Shown here: in pieces, positions 14,988 through 27,933 of the stretch
Numbering within the stretch: the first letter of the stretch is position 1
Layout of the letters: each line of letters opens with the position of its first letter
The notes under the pieces: generated by a model
What the model saw: the letters and a program-made list of their open reading frames with translations, nothing else
Database searches by the model: none
What the model was told of the DNA's origin: nothing
Position numbers and translations under genes: made by a program
DNA from: Vibrio sp. CDRSL-10 TSBA
GTDB lineage: Bacteria > Pseudomonadota > Gammaproteobacteria > Enterobacterales > Vibrionaceae
Assembly: GCA_039696685.1 (NCBI GenBank)
Contig: CP155566.1
Span: 2,046,001-2,110,000, forward strand
Direction: 5' to 3'
DNA: 64,000 nt

Positions 14988-15960
14988 ATGGAGTCTTGTT
15001 TAACAAGGTACGAAGCTGTGAGCACCCATGTCGATGCGTTATGCCCGAATGATTACAAAACTCTGGAGCTGATTGGCAGTAGCTCGAGTATGGCAGACAT
15101 ACGCAACAAAATCTCCAAATACGCCGCCAGTGATGCCGAAGTACTGATCCAGGGTGAAACCGGGGTTGGGAAAGGGCTGTGTGCCAAACTGATTCACTCA
15201 CTGTCCGCACGAGCCCAGTATCCGTTTATTGAGGTCAATTGCGGCTCCATAGCCAGTGGGCTTATCGCGTCCGAAACTGTTTGGCCATCAAAAAGGAGCC
15301 TTTACCGGCGCCATCGCCGATCACATTGGTTATATCCAGCGTTCTAATCACGGAACTCTGTTTTTGGACGAGATCGGTGACATGCCCTCTGATTTGCAGA
15401 TTCACCTGCTGCACTTTATCGAATCTAAAAAGATGCAGCGTCTGGGATCTGACAATTCGGTCTCCGTTGATTGTCGTATTATTGCCGCCAGTCACGTCGA
15501 TCTCAAACAAGACATCATTCAGGGCGGTTTCCGCGAAGACTTATATTACCGACTCAATATCTTGCCGCTGTATATTCCGGCATTAAGAGAACGTAAGGCA
15601 GATATTCCTGATTATGCCCAGTATTTCCTCAACGTCTTGAGCGACGGCAAGAAAAAACACCTCAGTAAACCCGTGGTCGATTATCTGACCCGCCACTCAT
15701 GGCCTGGGAACGTGCGTGAGCTGAGAAATGTTATTCAGCGGGCCATTATCATGTGCGGAGACAAAAACATCACTATTGCGGATTTGGGGCTGGAAATTGC
15801 GGATCGGCAAATGCTGCCGGTATCCGACACCATTGATTCTGATTACCTGCTGCAGGTCATCAGTGACCACAAGCATAATATGAGTGCTGCAGCGCGCTAT
15901 ATGGGAATATCACGCACGACTCTTTATCGCTTATTGAAGAAATATAATTTACAGAAATAG
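14988..15960 (+). CDS. Sigma-54-dependent transcriptional activator without receiver domain
   Basis: Bacterial enhancer-binding protein of about 323 residues. A short N-terminus of roughly 30 residues replaces any receiver, GAF or PAS domain. The AAA+ domain has Walker A GETGVGKG, the sigma-54 contact loop GAFTGA, Walker B GTLFLDEIGDM and the Arg-finger region FREDLYYRLNILPL; a C-terminal Fis-type HTH follows (NMSAAARYMGISRTTLYRLL). GAAAC 15273-15277 shifts the frame within SGLIASELFGHQKGAFTG. The target operon is unknown. Start chosen at the first ATG of the frame; ribosome binding site weak. Confidence 0.85.
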
Positions 15961-16024
15961 GCAGATTGGTGCGAGCTCTGAGTAATGTCCGTTTATAGCG
16001 CTTTCAGAGCCCCCCGGCACAAAT

Positions 16025-16052
16025 AAAAAACTCCGCGCTTGCGGAGTTTTTT
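16025..16052. terminator. Bidirectional terminator between activator and NhaC gene
   Basis: AAAAAACTCCGC-gctt-GCGGAGTTTTTT, stem with A- and T-runs on both sides between convergent genes. Confidence 0.9.
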
Positions 16053-16109
16053 ATTCACCTGACCAGTTTTTATAAACCCGCTCAGGTTTACCGAACAGCC
16101 ACCTGGTTA

Positions 16110-17696
16110 TCAGGCAGTTTTCAGGCTGGCCATTTTGGCACGAGATAACGTCACAAAGGCAAAACAAACCGCAATAAATACAGCCGTTGCTGCTGCCAGA
16201 GACAGGAATACCGATGCTGTCATACCCAGTACGACAAAACCAACCGCCGAAACCCCAGCTACAGCCAGTGAGTAAGGCAACTGAGTCGAAACGTGGTCGA
16301 TATGGTTACAGCGCGCACCGGTAGAAGACAGAATCGTGGTATCTGAAATTGGAGAACAGTGGTCACCAAATACAGAACCCGCCAGAACCGCACTCAGCAT
16401 AGGCAGCATTAACGCAATGTCTGTCGCACCAGCCATATCACCGGCAATCGGTAACATGATACCGAAGGTACCCCATGATGTACCGGTTGCGAATGCCATA
16501 ATGCCCGAAAGCACAAACAGGATAACCGGCAACCACTGCGAATCAATATTACCCTGCACCAGAGACGACAGGTAAGCGCCGGTCTTCATATCACCGATCA
16601 CCGCACCAATCGTCCAGGCAAAGATAAGAATCAGGATGGCACCAAACATCGATTTTGCGCCAATCCACAGTGTCGCGCCAATTTCGCTGACCGCAATCCC
16701 CTGCTTCACGACGGTAAACAGAGCCACTACAAGGCCAACCAAGCCGCCATATATCAGTGAAGTACCGACATTCGTGTTCTCGAACGCACCCAAGATATTG
16801 AACGCAGTACCCTGTTCTGACAATGACAGACCACCGGTCCATAACATCGCACCAATCGTGGCGATCACCAGCGCAACTATCGGAAAAATAAGGTCAGAGA
16901 CTTTACCGTTTTCACTTTCACGAATATCCAGATCGTCATTCAGATCACGAGCCTGGGCATCCGCATCCGAACCTTTCCCCATAGACGCGGCAATTTCGTG
17001 CTTGCGCATCGGACCGATATCCATCTGGAACCAGACCACAACAAACACCATGATCAAGGCAAAGATCGCGTAGAAGTTCATCGGCACCAGACGCAGATAA
17101 GCCCCCAGCGGAGAATAGTCGCTGATACCGTGAGAAAGCAAGATACCGCTGATAATGGTCATGATGTAAGCACCCCAGCTTGACGCTGGCATGACAACAC
17201 ACATCGGGGCAGCGGTCGAATCAAGAATGTAGGCCAGCTTTGAGCGCGATACATTAAAACGATCCGTCACAGGACGCGAGATAGAACCAACGGCGAGGCT
17301 GTTAAAGTAATCATCAACGAAGATGAATACGCCGAGAAATGCCGCCAGCAACTTAGCACCACGTTTGCTTTTAACCCTAACCTGGGCCCACTCGGCAAAC
17401 GCGCGGGTACCACCTGACAGAGACAACAATGCCGTCATCATGCCAAGCAGCAGAAGGAATCCGACGATACTCATATTCCAGGTGTTCAGTCCGCCGTCTT
17501 CGACAAATACGTTTGAGACTTTTTCACCGATGTAACTCAATGCTCCACCCACTGAATAATCAGCCAGTAAAAGCGCACCCAATATAATACCGACACCCAG
17601 TGAAACCAGAACACGGCGCGTTACGATCGCCAGCGTCAATGCCACCAGAGGCGGAAGTACAGAAAAAGGTGAGGTAGCAAAATCAATTAAATTCAT
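16110..17696 (-). CDS. NhaC-family transporter, probable lysine transporter (LysW-like)
   Basis: Polytopic inner-membrane protein of about 528 residues, with roughly a dozen hydrophobic segments. Family: NhaC Na+/H+ antiporter (conserved VFIFVDDYFNSL and FGDHCSPISDTT). The start MNLIDFATSPFSVLPPL fits better than an in-frame start 54 bp upstream. A lysine riboswitch lies in its leader. NhaC-type genes under L-box control in Vibrio have been predicted to be lysine transporters (LysW), so lysine uptake or exchange is the preferred role; simple Na+/H+ antiport is the alternative. Frame intact. Confidence 0.85.
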   Translation of the reverse strand: MNLIDFATSPFSVLPPLVALTLAIVTRRVLVSLGVGIILGALLLADYSVGGALSYIGEKVSNVFVEDGGLNTWNMSIVGFLLLLGMMTALLSLSGGTRAFAEWAQVRVKSKRGAKLLAAFLGVFIFVDDYFNSLAVGSISRPVTDRFNVSRSKLAYILDSTAAPMCVVMPASSWGAYIMTIISGILLSHGISDYSPLGAYLRLVPMNFYAIFALIMVFVVVWFQMDIGPMRKHEIAASMGKGSDADAQARDLNDDLDIRESENGKVSDLIFPIVALVIATIGAMLWTGGLSLSEQGTAFNILGAFENTNVGTSLIYGGLVGLVVALFTVVKQGIAVSEIGATLWIGAKSMFGAILILIFAWTIGAVIGDMKTGAYLSSLVQGNIDSQWLPVILFVLSGIMAFATGTSWGTFGIMLPIAGDMAGATDIALMLPMLSAVLAGSVFGDHCSPISDTTILSSTGARCNHIDHVSTQLPYSLAVAGVSAVGFVVLGMTASVFLSLAAATAVFIAVCFAFVTLSRAKMASLKTA

Positions 17697-17812
17697 GATC
17701 TTCAAAAACCAGTAATAAATGGCTAGAGATCTACTGCAGACAAACCACACGAACTAACGCGTAACTTATGTTGAACTAAGCGAAAGGGAAGCGAACACTT
17801 CACCCAACCCTA

Positions 17813-17984
17813 CAGTAGCGCTCCATAGTTTAAGGAAAAAATAGACTATGGCAGTGTTGTCCCTATTCGCTGACAACCCCAGCCAGACGCATTGACAGGC
17901 GTGCTGACTTCGGCGATATCACCTTTTGTCATGACTCACTGGCATCACCCTAATCATGACTACTTATCGATATCGCGCCTCTAC
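17813..17984 (-). ncRNA. Lysine riboswitch (L-box)
   Basis: On the transcribed strand the conserved elements come in the canonical order: GTAGAGGCGCG at the 5' end, AAGTAGTCATGA, AGGGTGATGCCAGTGAG, GTCATGACAAAAGGTGA, ATCGCCGAAG, GGCTGGGGTTGTC, ACAACACTGCCATAG, and the closing GGAGCGCTACTG. The last element pairs with the first to form P1. About 172 nt long, it ends 116 bp before the NhaC-family start codon. I see no T-run terminator afterwards, so control may be translational. Confidence 0.93.
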
Positions 17985-18397
17985 ATCGAAACCAGGACAA
18001 ACATCTCTGTTAAGCAGTTGTAACAGATTCTCGTCCCGAACTTCGCATCAGGTGTGCGCTATTGTACTTATGATAATTATCAATGCAACACATCCTGTTA
18101 CTCAATTTTACTCACAAAAGGTTGAAATGCATTTCATTGCTGAGACCCATTTCATACAATTATGCAATGAATATCACTTCGCTTATTTGCTTTTGTGCGA
18201 CAAATTTCTCCTTTTAACCAATTCAGCGAATAAAACCATAAATAAGATAAGGGTGAAGCGGGGTAATAAATTGCCCACGGCGCAGATATTTTATTTTTAC
18301 AAATATTTTTCTTAATATTACACTTTCATTGTTGCCAGAATAAATCGCTGGGTTTACTATTGAACTGTTAAAAGAATTTATTTCATAGGAATCGGTA
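17985..18397. promoter_or_regulatory. Riboswitch/hns divergent upstream region
   Basis: AT-rich gap of about 410 bp that should hold the promoters of the riboswitch transcript and of hns. No gene is supported. An AGGA ribosome binding site precedes hns. Confidence 0.4.
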
Positions 18398-18803
18398 ATG
18401 TCGGAAATTACAAAAACTCTGTTGAATATTCGCAGCCTTCGTGCGTACGCTCGTGAATTGACTGTTGAACAACTTGAAGAAGCACTGGATAAATTATCTA
18501 CTGTTGTTGAAGAGCGCAAAGAAGCGGAAGAAGAAGAAACGTGCAGCACGTGAAGCTCAAGACGCTAAATTAGCAGCTATCGCTGAGCAAATTGCAAAAG
18601 ACGGCATTGATGTTGATGCTCTTATTACCGCACTTGCTGGCGAAACTAAAACAAAAACTAAAGGCAAACGTGCTCCTCGCCCAGCGAAGTATAAATACAT
18701 GGACAACGGTGTAGAGAAGACCTGGACAGGCCAAGGTCGTACTCCATCTGTTATCCAGCAAGCTCTGGACGAAGGTAAGTCTCTGGAAGACTTCGCACTT
18801 TAA
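18398..18803 (+). CDS. hns: Nucleoid-associated protein H-NS (VicH type)
   Basis: Silences AT-rich DNA. The N-terminal oligomerisation coiled coil ([20 protein letters not shown]) leads to the C-terminal DNA-binding motif [22 protein letters not shown] 18536-18540 shifts the frame inside the Glu-rich linker; removing one A restores [20 protein letters not shown] and gives 134 residues, as expected for H-NS. Confidence 0.95.
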
Positions 18804-18817
18804 TAGCTTATCTTTTA

Positions 18818-18846
18818 AAAAGGCTCCCATATTGGGGGCTTTTTTG
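18818..18846 (+). terminator. hns terminator
   Basis: AAAAGGCTCCCA-tat-TGGGGGCTTTTTT stem and T-run, 15 bp after the hns stop codon. Confidence 0.85.
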
Positions 18847-19050
18847 TTATTGATATAAATATTTATGTGCTACAGAATGAACATGAAACCGCTTACAGAT
18901 TTAGCACAGGCCGCTGTTAGATTTTGTTACAGTGAATGGCTTAAACAATAAATCAACATGCTTTCCATAATTTAACCTAATAACAAATAAAAGCATCAAC
19001 TCAGAATCAGCAAGCGGCGCTGTCGTTGATTTTCACCCCCGCAGGTAAAT

Positions 19051-19079
19051 AAAAAAACACTGCCAAATTGGCAGTGCTT
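19051..19079 (-). terminator. gsk terminator
   Basis: On the minus strand AAGCACTGCCAATTTGGCAGTG is followed by seven T; it lies about 55 bp after the gsk stop codon. Confidence 0.85.
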
Positions 19080-19136
19080 ACAGATTCGAATCAAGTTTAT
19101 AGGCGCAATCAAACCTGGATCACTGATGAGCCGCGA

Positions 19137-20442
19137 TTAACGTTCCCAGTATGCTTCTTCAAGGCTATCTTCACGCTCAGGCAGACCACGAGACAAGCGC
19201 GGCGAGTGCTGAACCAGGACTTCATAGCTTACCCGGTTAGAATATTTACACACCTGGGAGAAAGAAGAATAAGTCAAAAACTCATGCTGATGCTTGCTGG
19301 AGTTAGGAACATTCTCTTTGTGATACTTATTCGCCGCCATATCGTGTAACAACGCCGACAAAGCCGCATCCCCTGCTCCATTAGTATTTTTTATTTTCTC
19401 TGGCCCACCCATATAAGGCGCAATATGAGAATAAATACGAATTGGATTAATACAGCTGACCTTACTTGCCGGGCGACTGAACTCATAGCGGTTAAATTCT
19501 GGAATAGAACCGGGTAACAGCGGTAATGACGTTTCACGTTTACTGGATTCTTCCGTATAGCCTGCCATAAACAAGCCGACAGGGCCCGCAGTACATAACA
19601 CCAGGTCAACCCAGTCCAACGCTTTATCCGAAGCGGCAAGCGGATCGCTTTCGCCAGTCAGAGCTTGCGCTTCATCTTCATTCATGGCTAAAACAGATAC
19701 GTGGTCATTCAAGAAACTGCTGCCAGAATGCTGGATCGTCCTGAATAACAAATTTAGTTCCTAACGTCAGCACCACAGGCACGTCATATTTTTTAGCGTA
19801 TTCTATCGCTCGCATGGTTGCTGCGGGCATAGGATCGCCCTCTTTACAACGCACTAAATAAGCTGTCAGTACTAATGCGGAAGCACTTTTAAAAATCTTT
19901 TCCGGGATATTATCCGGACTGAGCTGATTCATCTGACCTTCGCTAATCGCAAAAGTTCGCTCACCATCTTCAGTAATTAACGCAAAACAGCGGCCGATCG
20001 CGCCGTCTACGCCCTGAAGGTAATTCAAATCCATACGACTGGATGTATTACACAGATAGCGGTATCCGTAGCTGCCGATCTTTATATCCTGACTCATCAC
20101 CCCTAATAGCGTTGAGCGGTCATCCGCTAATACCGAATAATTATGAAGAGTGTTACCTATGGTTCCACCTGCATATTCATTGGTAATCAATTGCTCAGAC
20201 TTCAACTCGTTATATAGAGCTTCTGCAATCTCATCACTTATCACCAGAGAATGGCCTTTGCTCAGCCCATAACGCTCAATCAGGCCGGTATCGACTTTCG
20301 CTTCAATATCAACCAATGTCTGATCAATACCAATAATATGGGTACGTGACATTTTTTTACTTTCTTGTGCTTGAATCACAAGCGGGTCACGGGCATGAAC
20401 CGGGAAATAGTGTTTGGATTTGCGTTGGCCGGGAAATTTCAT
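19137..20442 (-). CDS. gsk: Inosine-guanosine kinase
   Basis: Purine-salvage kinase of the PfkB/ribokinase family phosphorylating inosine and guanosine. Starts MKFPGQRKSKHYFPVHARDP, matching E. coli Gsk; the C-terminal catalytic motif is NTNGAGDAALSALLHD. An in-frame start 69 bp upstream is rejected because the family begins at MKFPG. GAAAC 19713-19717 shifts the frame within PAFWQQFLNDHVSVLAMNED; repair gives 434 residues, the E. coli length. Confidence 0.95.
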
Positions 20443-21958
<1,516 letters not shown>

Positions 21959-21993
21959 GCATTCAGGACTTAGTCAACTTTAGGAGTATTTAC

Positions 21994-22611
21994 GTGGCTA
22001 ACACAAATTACGACCGTACCATCGCTTTTGCCGGTATTTGCCAGGCCGTTGCCCTGGTTCAACAAGTAGCAAAAAACGGTTCCTGTGATTCAGACGCGTT
22101 TGAAACTTCTCTCAAGGCCATCTTATCTACCAACCCTGCCAATACACTCGACGTATTTGGCAGTGAGGCGAATTTAAAAGTCGGCCTGGAGTGTTTAGTC
22201 AACGGAATCGACAGCACGCCTGCAGGCAGCGAAGTGACCCGCTACATCATCAGCCTGATGGCACTGGAGCGTAAACTGACTCAGCGCCGCGATGCCTTGT
22301 CTCAGCTTGGGGATCGTATCCAGATGATTGAACGTCAGGTGGAGCATTTCGATCTGCTGGATGATCAGATGATCAGCAACCTGGCCAGCGTTTATCTTGA
22401 TGTCATCAGTCCAATCGGCCCGCGCATTCAGGTCACCGGTACACCTGCGGTACTGCAGCAAACCGGTAATCAGCAGAAAGTGCGCGCGCTGTTACTGTCG
22501 GGTATCCGCTGTGCAGTGCTGTGGCGTCAGGTCGGAGGCAAACGTCGTCACCTGATTTTCGGACGCAAGAAGATGGTTGAGCAGGCTAAAATCCTGTTAG
22601 CCAGACTGTAA
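21994..22611 (+). CDS. hflD: High-frequency lysogenisation protein HflD homolog
   Basis: Mostly helical, membrane-associated protein of about 205 residues; in E. coli it binds lambda CII. Starts at GTG ([20 protein letters not shown]) preceded by AGGAG; earlier in-frame starts overlap the end of mnmA in a non-homologous stretch. The mnmA-hflD-purB order is conserved in gammaproteobacteria. Frame intact. Confidence 0.92.
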   Translation: MANTNYDRTIAFAGICQAVALVQQVAKNGSCDSDAFETSLKAILSTNPANTLDVFGSEANLKVGLECLVNGIDSTPAGSEVTRYIISLMALERKLTQRRDALSQLGDRIQMIERQVEHFDLLDDQMISNLASVYLDVISPIGPRIQVTGTPAVLQQTGNQQKVRALLLSGIRCAVLWRQVGGKRRHLIFGRKKMVEQAKILLARL

Positions 22612-22621
22612 AGATTGATTC

Positions 22622-22655
22622 ATTAGCTCGCGCTTCGTCGCGAGCTAATTTTTTT
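22622..22655 (+). terminator. mnmA-hflD terminator
   Basis: ATTAGCTCGCG-cttcgt-CGCGAGCTAAT stem followed by TTTTTTT, 11 bp after the hflD stop. Confidence 0.9.
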
Positions 22656-22718
22656 CCGGTTGCTGTCAGGTTTAAATTGCCGAACTTAGTGTAACCAGAA
22701 AACGTTTTTTTAAACTGA

Positions 22719-24189
<1,471 letters not shown>

Positions 24190-24207
24190 TCTTAAAGCGA
24201 AAATGTC

Positions 24208-24233
24208 AAAGGGTAGCTTCGGCTACCCTTTTT
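24208..24233 (+). terminator. purB terminator
   Basis: AAAGGGTAGC-ttcg-GCTACCCTTTTT: strong tetraloop hairpin with T-run. Confidence 0.92.
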
Positions 24234-24298
24234 GTTGATGAATCACAGACCATCAAGTGTTAAAAACCAGCGCCTCTGTTTGCTAAAAAACAAAATCT

Positions 24299-24841
24299 CT
24301 ATTTACTGAAAAACAAAGTCACTTTGCCGACCTCAATGCCAAACTTACGTATCGTAGTCACATTGAACAGGCGCGTCTCATCCTGACGATACATCCAGTC
24401 ATCAAATGTTACCTCAATTTCGCTGTCATCGGTTTTCAGCAAAAAATCATATTGCCACTGCAGCGCATTACCGATTTCCTGACCCGTTGCCACACCAATG
24501 ATGTCGTCGGCGCGGCCCTCATAAAGCCCGTCGCCAGTACGAGTGATGGTCCAGATACGCTGACTTTGCTCACCATCGTCGAACTCAAAGTCTTCAACCA
24601 GGGTCAAAACGTCACCAGAGACCGTCCCTTCTATGTCAACTTCAAAGCGCCGCGTCTGCTTATCGGTATAATCCTGCACCATTCCCCAGGCCTGAGTGCG
24701 CCCGGAAAAATAGCCAAATAAATCGAAAGCCGGCTGACTCGCCCTATAATCCTTAAGCTCAGCCGAGCACCCCGCCAACATGGTTGCGGCCATCAGTAAC
24801 CAGACTCTGACTGCCCAGCAGACTTTTACTGTCGATGTCAT
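24299..24841 (-). CDS. DUF3833 family lipoprotein
   Basis: About 180 residues. A lipoprotein signal with lipobox LLMAATMLAGC places the mature protein at the envelope. The remainder (YFSGRTQAWGMVQDYTDKQT) matches the DUF3833 family, of unknown function. Last gene of the eight-gene operon that starts near 30365; its ATG overlaps the upstream stop by 4 bp. Confidence 0.85.
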   Translation of the reverse strand: MTSTVKVCWAVRVWLLMAATMLAGCSAELKDYRASQPAFDLFGYFSGRTQAWGMVQDYTDKQTRRFEVDIEGTVSGDVLTLVEDFEFDDGEQSQRIWTITRTGDGLYEGRADDIIGVATGQEIGNALQWQYDFLLKTDDSEIEVTFDDWMYRQDETRLFNVTTIRKFGIEVGKVTLFFSK

Positions 24842-25395
24842 CGATTCATCCCTATTAATTGACTGCGAAGTTTTGGATATTGAGTGTTGGGGGATAACCA
24901 GATAGCAAGAAAGGCGGAGTTAAACTGCGTATCTGTGACCTCTCCCGTAACCTGAGACTTGTTCTGCAATGACATATGGATCATTTGGCCACGATGCCCG
25001 TCAGACACGTATATCAGCTTTTCGCCTGACAGGACATTCGGTAACATCGTCTCTAACAGCGGCAGCCAACGCTCAATCTCATCACTGGAATACCCCATTT
25101 TCTGCCATTGATCCTGGGTGGCCTCCACCAGATCTTCACGCTCAATATCACGCAAATAGCGGATCTCTAACGCCAGTGGGTGAAGAGGCACATCGTCCTG
25201 CTGCTGATATTTGCCATCCGGAGTTCTCAACCGGGAAGAATAGATATCTAACCACAGCCAGGACAGCGTAGCCTGCCCAACAACAGGCCATTCATTCCAT
25301 TGTGGCTTTTGTGTTCCATTAACCTCTGCCGCGCTGACTGTTGCGCCGCTCCACAGCAGTGTGCTCAGGAAAAGTGTGGCGATTGACGTTTTCAT
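24838..25395 (-). CDS. Chalcone isomerase-like periplasmic protein
   Basis: 185 residues beginning with a Sec signal peptide (MKTSIATLFLSTLLWSGATVSA). The mature part (WLDIYSSRLRTPDGKY, RYLRDIEREDLVEATQDQW) fits bacterial chalcone-isomerase-like proteins, whose reaction is unknown. Its beginning overlaps the preceding DUF2878 frame by 77 bp, unusually long for this operon. Confidence 0.82.
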   Translation of the reverse strand: MKTSIATLFLSTLLWSGATVSAAEVNGTQKPQWNEWPVVGQATLSWLWLDIYSSRLRTPDGKYQQQDDVPLHPLALEIRYLRDIEREDLVEATQDQWQKMGYSSDEIERWLPLLETMLPNVLSGEKLIYVSDGHRGQMIHMSLQNKSQVTGEVTDTQFNSAFLAIWLSPNTQYPKLRSQLIGMNR

Positions 25396-25870
25396 TGCTA
25401 AATACCTTCATCAGTAACACAGACACACCTAACCATTCCAAAAACAGTGCTAAGACTGTATAAAAAACAGGCAATTCGAACCCAACAGCTCCGAAACGAT
25501 AACCCGCCCAATAACTTAGCGCGCCACCCAAGCCCGTAGCTATTATTACGAGCCAAGACGGCAAATGGCTCAATGCCGGGATGGCAAAAGCTGCAAACCA
25601 GGCAAAAATGAACCACAGCGCAATCAGCCACACCGGAAGATGCGGATTAATAAAGGAAAATAGCCCGAGATGCATATTGGCCACATCAATCGCTATACCC
25701 GTGACGGCCACGGCGCATATCCGCCCCACGGCAACGGATAGCCGCCAGGCGGTAAATAGCAGCGTAACGACCACCAGCAAAGTGGTCAGCCACTGCCACG
25801 GCTCCTGACCCAGCACGGCCAATAACCAAATCAGCTCAAACCAGACTGAAACCAGGAGAAACGAACGCAT
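25319..25870 (-). CDS. DUF2878 family inner-membrane protein
   Basis: 183 residues, nearly all hydrophobic, with about five to six membrane segments; DUF2878 family of unknown function. The ATG overlaps the stop of the cyclopropane-synthase-like gene (TAATG) after that gene is repaired, which supports both the start and the repair. The hydrophilic C-terminal tail overlaps the next gene. Confidence 0.82.
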   Translation of the reverse strand: MRSFLLVSVWFELIWLLAVLGQEPWQWLTTLLVVVTLLFTAWRLSVAVGRICAVAVTGIAIDVANMHLGLFSFINPHLPVWLIALWFIFAWFAAFAIPALSHLPSWLVIIATGLGGALSYWAGYRFGAVGFELPVFYTVLALFLEWLGVSVLLMKVFSNENVNRHTFPEHTAVERRNSQRGRG

Positions 25871-27115
25871 TATCTGGCACGCTGCAGAGTGAGGTGAATA
25901 GTACTGATGGTTTGCGCCTTGAATCCGCCCTCGCAATAGCACAGGTAATAACGCCACATGCGGATAAAACGCTCGTCATAGCCGAGCTCACGAAACCTGA
26001 GTTAAGGACAATTCAAATCGCTGCCGCCAGTCGGCCAGAGTTTGTGCATAGTCCTGACCAATATCAAACAAGTCACGAACCACAAAGTCCGTACTGCGGG
26101 TCGCCATACTGGTGAGCGCAGTGATCGACGGCAGAAAGCCACCAGGGAAAATGTACTTCTGAATAAAATCGACATTATTACTGTAATACTCGTAACGCTG
26201 GTCCGCGATCGTGATGGCCTGAATCGCCATCAGACCACCCGGTTTGAGCAGTTTTTGGCATTGAGTCAGGTAGGAGTGCAAATACGCTTTGCCTACCGCT
26301 TCAATCATCTCGATCGAAACCAGCTTATCAAAGGTCCCTTCCAGTACGCGGTAATCCTGCTTCAGTAATGTGATACGTTCAGACAGGCCCAACTGCTCGA
26401 TTTTATGTTTGGCGTACTCATATTGCTGCTCAGAGATCGTCGTCGTGGTTACGCGGCAGCCATACGTTTGCGCCATATAAATCGCCATCGCTCCCCAGCC
26501 GGTACCAATTTCAATCACGTGATCATCGGCCGTGAGTTTGAGCTGCTGACATAAGCGATCCATTTTCTGAACCTGTGCCTGCTCCAGTGAATCCGAAGTA
26601 TTCAGATACAGAGCACTGGAATACAACATGCGCTCGTCAAGGAAGGTGCGGTACAAATCATTACCCAAATCATAATGGGCTTCGATGTTTTGCTTGGCAC
26701 GCACAATCGAGTTACGTTTCAGCCAGTGGCCAAGTTTATTGGTCGCGCGCGTGATGACGCTGCTTTGCGCCTCAATTTTGTCCAATGCTGCCAGGTTACG
26801 CGCCATCAGCTCTGTCAGCGCCGTCAGATCCGGGCTGTCCCACCAGCCGTCCATATAGGCTTCTGCTGCTGCGATACTGCCGCCTTTCAGAACCCGCACG
26901 TAGAATTCCGGATTTGAAACCCGGATCACTGCATGAGGCTCTGTAGCTTTGTATTCGCCAAACTGCTCCTGATTAACTGTATTAGCAAAAAAGTGTTCTT
27001 CGATGGTCAATGACCCGGTATTCAGGAAACGAAGTGACTTCAACGCCAGGCTACGCGCCCCTTTCTGCCACTGCGACACGGTCTTGGGTAGTTCTAATGA
27101 TGAGGAATTTAACAT
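25870..27115 (-). CDS. Cyclopropane-fatty-acyl-phospholipid synthase family methyltransferase
   Basis: SAM-dependent methyltransferase acting on unsaturated acyl chains of phospholipids. SAM site VIEIGTGWGAMAIYMAQTYG; family motifs EAHYDLGNDLYRTFLDERM and YIFPGGFLPS. GAAAC 25992-25996 truncates it; removing one A extends it through LTQVRELGYDERFIRMWRYY to a stop that overlaps the next start. 414 residues. Because a FAD oxidoreductase and DUF1365 accompany it, the product may be a modified (for example methyl or furan) fatty acid rather than an ordinary cyclopropane; this is inference. Confidence 0.92.
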
Positions 27116-27933
27116 TGAGAATTCTCCTTATTGTTTTTATCCGCCTTGCTCTGGCTACTCTCAGTGTGTGAGTGATACTTGGGATGTGAGCGATACTTAG
27201 GATGTAAATAAGTCGGTGCTCCTTTCACCCACAGCTTGAACGCCTGCCAATAAATCCCGAACACAACTTTTACCGTCATTGCCGGAGTGCGTACCAATAA
27301 CTTTAGTAACCCGGAAGAGGTAAAAGGACGCGCTTTCAGCGCCAGAGTGGCATCAAATTCCTTTTGATCCCGATGACATTCGAGATGCACCATTAATGAA
27401 TGGTCCAACGGCTTCAGCCGCCACTGGTACTCCTGTTCAACGGGATTGAACGGCGATACATGAAACGCTTTTTCGTGCTTCCAGTTCGCGCCGTCGGCGC
27501 CGCTGTCTGCAGCCACTGCATAGTAATGCCGCTCGTTCCAGGGAGTGTTACTGACCTCAGCCAACAAGTAACGCCAGTTTCCTCCCTTATCATAAAGATA
27601 GTAAAAATTGACAGGACTGAAATAGAGACCGAGATAACGCAGATGAATCACAGCCAGCACTTTGCCGTCACACTGCTCACCGGTCAGCTCGTACACTCTA
27701 TCCTGTACCGCCTGTTTCAGCGGCCCCGTACCGAGGTAATCATCACGGCGAAACCTTGCCCAGTGCCACCAGCGTTCGCCCAGCCCCCACACGTTCTGCG
27801 ACAGTTCCGGCCAGTCATCAAGATCGATACAGGGCATAAACAGCGGATAATCGAGCGAGTGTGTCACCGGGGTAAACCGGCGATGACGTACCTGCCCGAC
27901 CATAAGAGCGCTGCCCGCTGCTTGCTGCTGCAT
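27109..27933 (-). CDS. DUF1365 family protein
   Basis: 274 residues. Conserved DUF1365 segments FSPVNFYYLYDKGG and AEVSNTPWNERHYY. Function unknown, but the gene is consistently adjacent to CFA-like synthases and FAD amine-oxidase-like proteins in Vibrio and other proteobacteria. Overlaps both neighbours by a few bases; the Lys/His/Ser-rich tail is not conserved in character. Confidence 0.88.
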   Translation of the reverse strand: MQQQAAGSALMVGQVRHRRFTPVTHSLDYPLFMPCIDLDDWPELSQNVWGLGERWWHWARFRRDDYLGTGPLKQAVQDRVYELTGEQCDGKVLAVIHLRYLGLYFSPVNFYYLYDKGGNWRYLLAEVSNTPWNERHYYAVAADSGADGANWKHEKAFHVSPFNPVEQEYQWRLKPLDHSLMVHLECHRDQKEFDATLALKARPFTSSGLLKLLVRTPAMTVKVVFGIYWQAFKLWVKGAPTYLHPKYRSHPKYHSHTESSQSKADKNNKENSQC

